Positions 5,224-7,381 of a stretch of 7,381 bases of DNA are shown piece after piece. The position numbers were made by a program, and so were the translations under genes. The notes under the pieces were generated by a model. It was not told where the DNA came from and did no database searches. It was given only the letters and a program-made list of their open reading frames with translations. The first letter of the stretch is position 1, and the number at the start of each line of letters is the position of its first letter. The DNA comes from CAZKMM01 sp964553915 (GTDB taxonomy: Bacteria > RBG-13-61-14 > DRUE01), in the NCBI GenBank assembly GCA_964553915.1, contig CAZKMM010000122.1, forward strand, positions 1-7,381. The letters run 5' to 3'.

Positions 5224-5748
5224 ATGGGGAAAAAGGTGCTTTTGGTGGTGGATATGCTGGAGGGATTTTTAAGGGAGGGATATCCGCTTTATTGCGGAAA
5301 ACAGGCAGAGGCGATTATTCCTTTTGTCCGGAAAAAGGTAGAGGAATACGCTCAATCCGGCGACCTGGTGGTATTTATTGCGGACCAGCACGACCCGGAT
5401 GACAAAGAATTCCAGCGCTTTCCCAAGCACTGTGTTAAAGGCACCAAGGAGGCAGAGGTAATCAGCGAGCTTCAGGGCATTGCCAAAAGAGAGGTGCTGG
5501 TGCCCAAGCGGAGGTATTCTGGTTTTTTCCAGACCAACTTAGAGCAAATCCTTGCTCAGGAGAATCCCGAGCTGATAGAGGTAGTAGGAGTCTGCACCAA
5601 TATCTGCGTGTTATATACGGTTGAGGAGCTTGCCAATCGGGACTATAAAATCCGGGTTTACCGGGACGGGGTTGCCAGCTTTGACCAGGAGGCGCATCAA
5701 TGGGCGCTCAAGCAGATGGAATCGGTTCTGGGCGCAGAAGTGGTTTAA
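5224..5748 (+). CDS. pncA: Nicotinamidase / isochorismatase-family cysteine hydrolase
   Basis: A 174-residue cytoplasmic hydrolase. The catalytic triad of the family is present: D10 in LLVVDML, K95 in VPKRRYSGF, and C128 in GVCTNICVLYT. Metal-site residues D54 and H56 (ADQHDPDD) and H69 (FPKHC) follow the nicotinamidase pattern and distinguish it from isochorismatases, which lack the metal site. The expected reaction is nicotinamide to nicotinate plus ammonia, the first step of NAD salvage. I start it at 5224 because of the AGGAGGG site and because VLLVVD then sits at the usual distance from the N-terminus; the longer in-frame extension overlaps the promoter. It is divergent from the Rrf2-cysK genes and shares their control region. 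It ends 2 bases before the sequence gap. Other amide substrates remain possible for this family. Confidence 0.85.
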   Translation: MGKKVLLVVDMLEGFLREGYPLYCGKQAEAIIPFVRKKVEEYAQSGDLVVFIADQHDPDDKEFQRFPKHCVKGTKEAEVISELQGIAKREVLVPKRRYSGFFQTNLEQILAQENPELIEVVGVCTNICVLYTVEELANRDYKIRVYRDGVASFDQEAHQWALKQMESVLGAEVV

Positions 5749-5750
5749 AT

Positions 5751-5850
5751 NNNNNNNNNNNNNNNNNNNNNNNNNNNNNNNNNNNNNNNNNNNNNNNNNN
5801 NNNNNNNNNNNNNNNNNNNNNNNNNNNNNNNNNNNNNNNNNNNNNNNNNN
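5751..5850. other. Assembly gap (100 N)
   Basis: Exactly 100 undetermined bases, the conventional placeholder for a scaffold gap of unknown size. The nicotinamidase gene ends just before it, and 75 bases follow it before the LarA homologue. Whether the two genes are truly adjacent, or whether others lie between them, cannot be told. Confidence 0.95.
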
Positions 5851-5925
5851 ATTTCCCTGAAAAATAAATGCTGATTTCACAACCCCGATAATTTCGGTCT
5901 TTTAACCCTCAGAAAGGAGTAAAAA

Positions 5926-7128
5926 ATGGCAGAGAAAATCAAACTGGGATACGGTGCCCACCCTTTAGAAATCACTCCTCCAGAGAATCTCCTCCAGCTC
6001 CTTGAGCCCAATCCTATGCCTGCCTGCCCGGACCCGACCGCAGAGCTGGAGCGAGCCTTATCAGAGCCGATTAACGCCCCTGCCCCTGAGGAGCTTTATA
6101 AACCCGGAATGAAGGTCTGCATTGTGGTGGCAGATAAAACCCGCATCTTTCCCAAGACCGAGATGATTCGCACCCTGATTCGCCACCTCCCGTCAATCCC
6201 GGACCAGGACCTCACCATTGTCATCGGCGGAGGAAATCACCTCTATGCCCCGCCCGAGGCACACGGAATAGACCCGCAACTAATCAACCGCTATCAGGTC
6301 CTGGTTCATCAATCCCTGCCTCAGGATGATTTCATAGAAGTGGGCAAAAGCCAGCGGGGAACTCCTTTCAAGCTCAATCCCGCAGTTGCAAAGGCAGACC
6401 TTATCTTCGGGCTTGGTCAGGTCAAGCCCCATTATTTTGCTGGCTATGCCGGTGGTGCCAAGGCGATTGTTCCCGGAGTAAGTGCCCTTGAGACCATCAT
6501 CAAAAACCACCTGCTTCAGGCAGACCCCAGAGCAGAGCTGGGCAGAATTAAAGACAATCCCTTCCGCCAGGACCTTGATGAAATAATCAACTTCCTGCCC
6601 AATTTCTATATCTACAATCTGGTGATGAACCGAGAAGGTGAGCTGGTCCGGGCTTTTTACGGGCATCCTGCTTCTGCCTATCAGCCGGCACTTGAGCTGG
6701 CAAGAAAAATCGCCCAGGTGCCGGCAAAAACCGCTCCTCTGGTAATTGTCTCTGCCCCGCTTCCTCTTTCCATAGACATTTATCAGATTACCAAGCTGGT
6801 TGCTCCTGCAGGAAAAGTCTGTCAGGAGAACGGAGTGATTATTGTCTGCGCCCAGGCTCCAGATGGACTGGTGCAGGTGGGCGCAATTATGAATATAATC
6901 TGGCCAATGGGTCTCCCTAAATTCCTCAAAAAGAATATTGATATCTATCTGGTGAGCGATGCCAGAAAAGAAGAGGTGGAACAAACCTTTTTCAAATATG
7001 CTCCCAGCTTTGAATTCGCCCTGGAGCAGGCTTTGAAAAAGCTCGGTCCTGAGCCAGAGACCATCATCATCCCGGACGCAGGAATGCTCGCTCCTATCAC
7101 CAGCCAGGACCAGCCAGAAACCTGGTAG
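5926..7128 (+). CDS. larA: LarA-family nickel-pincer racemase (lactate racemase homologue)
   Basis: A 400-residue enzyme of near-family length. Every cofactor residue known for Lactobacillus plantarum LarA has a counterpart with almost identical spacing: R73 in DKTR (LarA R75), H105 in GGGNH (H108), H169 and K179 in HYFAGYAGGAKAIVPG (H174, K184; the lysine forms the covalent link to the pincer nucleotide), and H195 (H200, nickel ligand). Y286, Q287 and K290 match LarA Y294, Q295 and K298 near the substrate. It should therefore bind the nickel-pincer nucleotide and racemise or epimerise a 2-hydroxy acid; homologues differ in substrate, so lactate is not assured. The ATG at 5926 follows AAAGGAGT. 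The cofactor genes larB, larC and larE are not in the window. GC content appears higher here than in the left-hand genes. Confidence 0.88.
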   Translation: MAEKIKLGYGAHPLEITPPENLLQLLEPNPMPACPDPTAELERALSEPINAPAPEELYKPGMKVCIVVADKTRIFPKTEMIRTLIRHLPSIPDQDLTIVIGGGNHLYAPPEAHGIDPQLINRYQVLVHQSLPQDDFIEVGKSQRGTPFKLNPAVAKADLIFGLGQVKPHYFAGYAGGAKAIVPGVSALETIIKNHLLQADPRAELGRIKDNPFRQDLDEIINFLPNFYIYNLVMNREGELVRAFYGHPASAYQPALELARKIAQVPAKTAPLVIVSAPLPLSIDIYQITKLVAPAGKVCQENGVIIVCAQAPDGLVQVGAIMNIIWPMGLPKFLKKNIDIYLVSDARKEEVEQTFFKYAPSFEFALEQALKKLGPEPETIIIPDAGMLAPITSQDQPETW

Positions 7129-7235
7129 CCGGCTTGAAAATCTCCGGGCTTGCCTCTTGAGAGAATCTGAGCTTTCCTGAAAAAATTCCCTCCCAGAAGC
7201 GGTTCAATTTTTGCACTGCTCAAAAAAATTCTGAC

Positions 7236-7270
7236 AAAAAAGAAAAAATCTCTTCTCCCCGGAAAGATTT
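7236..7270 (-). terminator. Possible intrinsic terminator for a convergent minus-strand gene
   Basis: Read on the minus strand, AAATCTTTC pairs with GAA-G-AGATTT (one bulged G) around the loop CGGGGA, and is followed by a T-rich tract of six T, a C and six T. The stem is AU-rich and therefore weak. It lies just after the stop codon of a reading frame entering from the right edge. Confidence 0.4.
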
Positions 7271-7280
7271 AGCAGAAAAA

Positions 7281-7381
7281 TCAGGAAGCTGGAGGGCAAT
7301 AAATTTCTCTCTTTATTTCGCTCTGCCAAAATGATAGTTCAAAATCTGGACCATCCGGTTCAAAAATCAAACCAGCAAAAT
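7281..7381 (-). CDS. Possible 3' end of a convergent gene (partial)
   Basis: A minus-strand frame is open from the right edge for 33 codons (beginning FAGLIFEPDGPDFELSFWQS) to a TGA at 7281-7283. An open frame this short can arise by chance. What raises it above noise is the terminator-like hairpin 11 bases beyond the stop. I recognise no family. Confidence 0.25.
   Translation of the reverse strand, partial: FAGLIFEPDGPDFELSFWQSEIKREIYCPPAS

Larger units (their letters stand above)
7129..7381. other. Right-hand intergenic region, little coding signal
   Basis: AT-rich sequence with frequent stops on the plus strand. Just after the LarA stop, AGCCGG and CCGGGCT could form a small stem with one bulge, but no T-run follows. 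The only structure I can support is a possible minus-strand terminator at 7236-7270. Confidence 0.5.

Noticed and set aside
6280..6984. Minus-strand open frame of 234 codons opposite the LarA gene
   Set aside because: It lies wholly within a gene with all catalytic residues in place, and the translated sequence looks like no protein family.
7129..7153. Terminator directly after the LarA gene
   Set aside because: AGCCGG and CCGGGCT can pair with a bulge, but no T-tract follows on the plus strand.
1..7381. tRNA, rRNA, CRISPR array or insertion sequence
   Set aside because: No cloverleaf, regularly spaced repeat, transposase or terminal inverted repeat could be seen anywhere in the window.

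Overview
The window is bacterial: compact, mostly same-strand genes with strong AGGAGG-type ribosome binding sites and recognisable TTGACA-type promoters. The gene content (a nickel-pincer LarA homologue, an Fe-S scaffold domain, quinolinate synthase remains, a radical SAM enzyme) suits an anaerobe or microaerophile. I cannot assign a phylum from the sequence alone. A run of exactly 100 N at 5751-5850 looks like a scaffold-gap placeholder, so this is probably a draft or metagenome assembly, and the true distance across the gap is unknown.

Layout. (1) 1-1640, minus strand: a small four-helix membrane protein, then an HPr-kinase-like P-loop protein, then the first 56 codons of a radical SAM enzyme that runs off the left edge. 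The last two overlap by 20 bases. This pairing resembles peptide-modification (RiPP-type) cassettes. (2) 1758-3029, minus: a Cu/Zn-type efflux permease (SO_0444/ArsP-like) with a C-terminal heavy-metal-binding domain. (3) 3076-3422, minus: a broken locus in which the first third of nadA runs into what looks like the tail of a different gene (MOSC-like) in another frame. (4) 3434-5088, minus: an Rrf2-family regulator, cysteine synthase (cysK) and a NifU C-terminal-domain protein, tightly spaced with a ribosome binding site before each. (5) 5089-5223: a divergent control region built on a 25-bp near-perfect palindrome that contains the -35 boxes of both outward promoters. (6) 5224-5748, plus: a nicotinamidase (pncA-like). 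(7) After the gap, plus: a LarA-family nickel-pincer racemase with its metal and cofactor residues intact. (8) 7129-7381 is mostly non-coding, with a possible minus-strand terminator and perhaps the tail of a convergent gene.

How the genes may fit together. The Rrf2-cysK-nifU group is a cysteine/Fe-S unit: CysK makes cysteine (the sulfur source), the NifU domain carries nascent clusters, and an Rrf2 protein with three spaced cysteines could sense the result. nadA, whose product needs a 4Fe-4S cluster, sat at the end of this unit but is broken here. The divergent nicotinamidase shares the control region, so cysteine/Fe-S status could be tied to pyridine-nucleotide salvage. LarA's cofactor is itself made from nicotinic acid adenine dinucleotide, which offers a further but unproven link across the gap.
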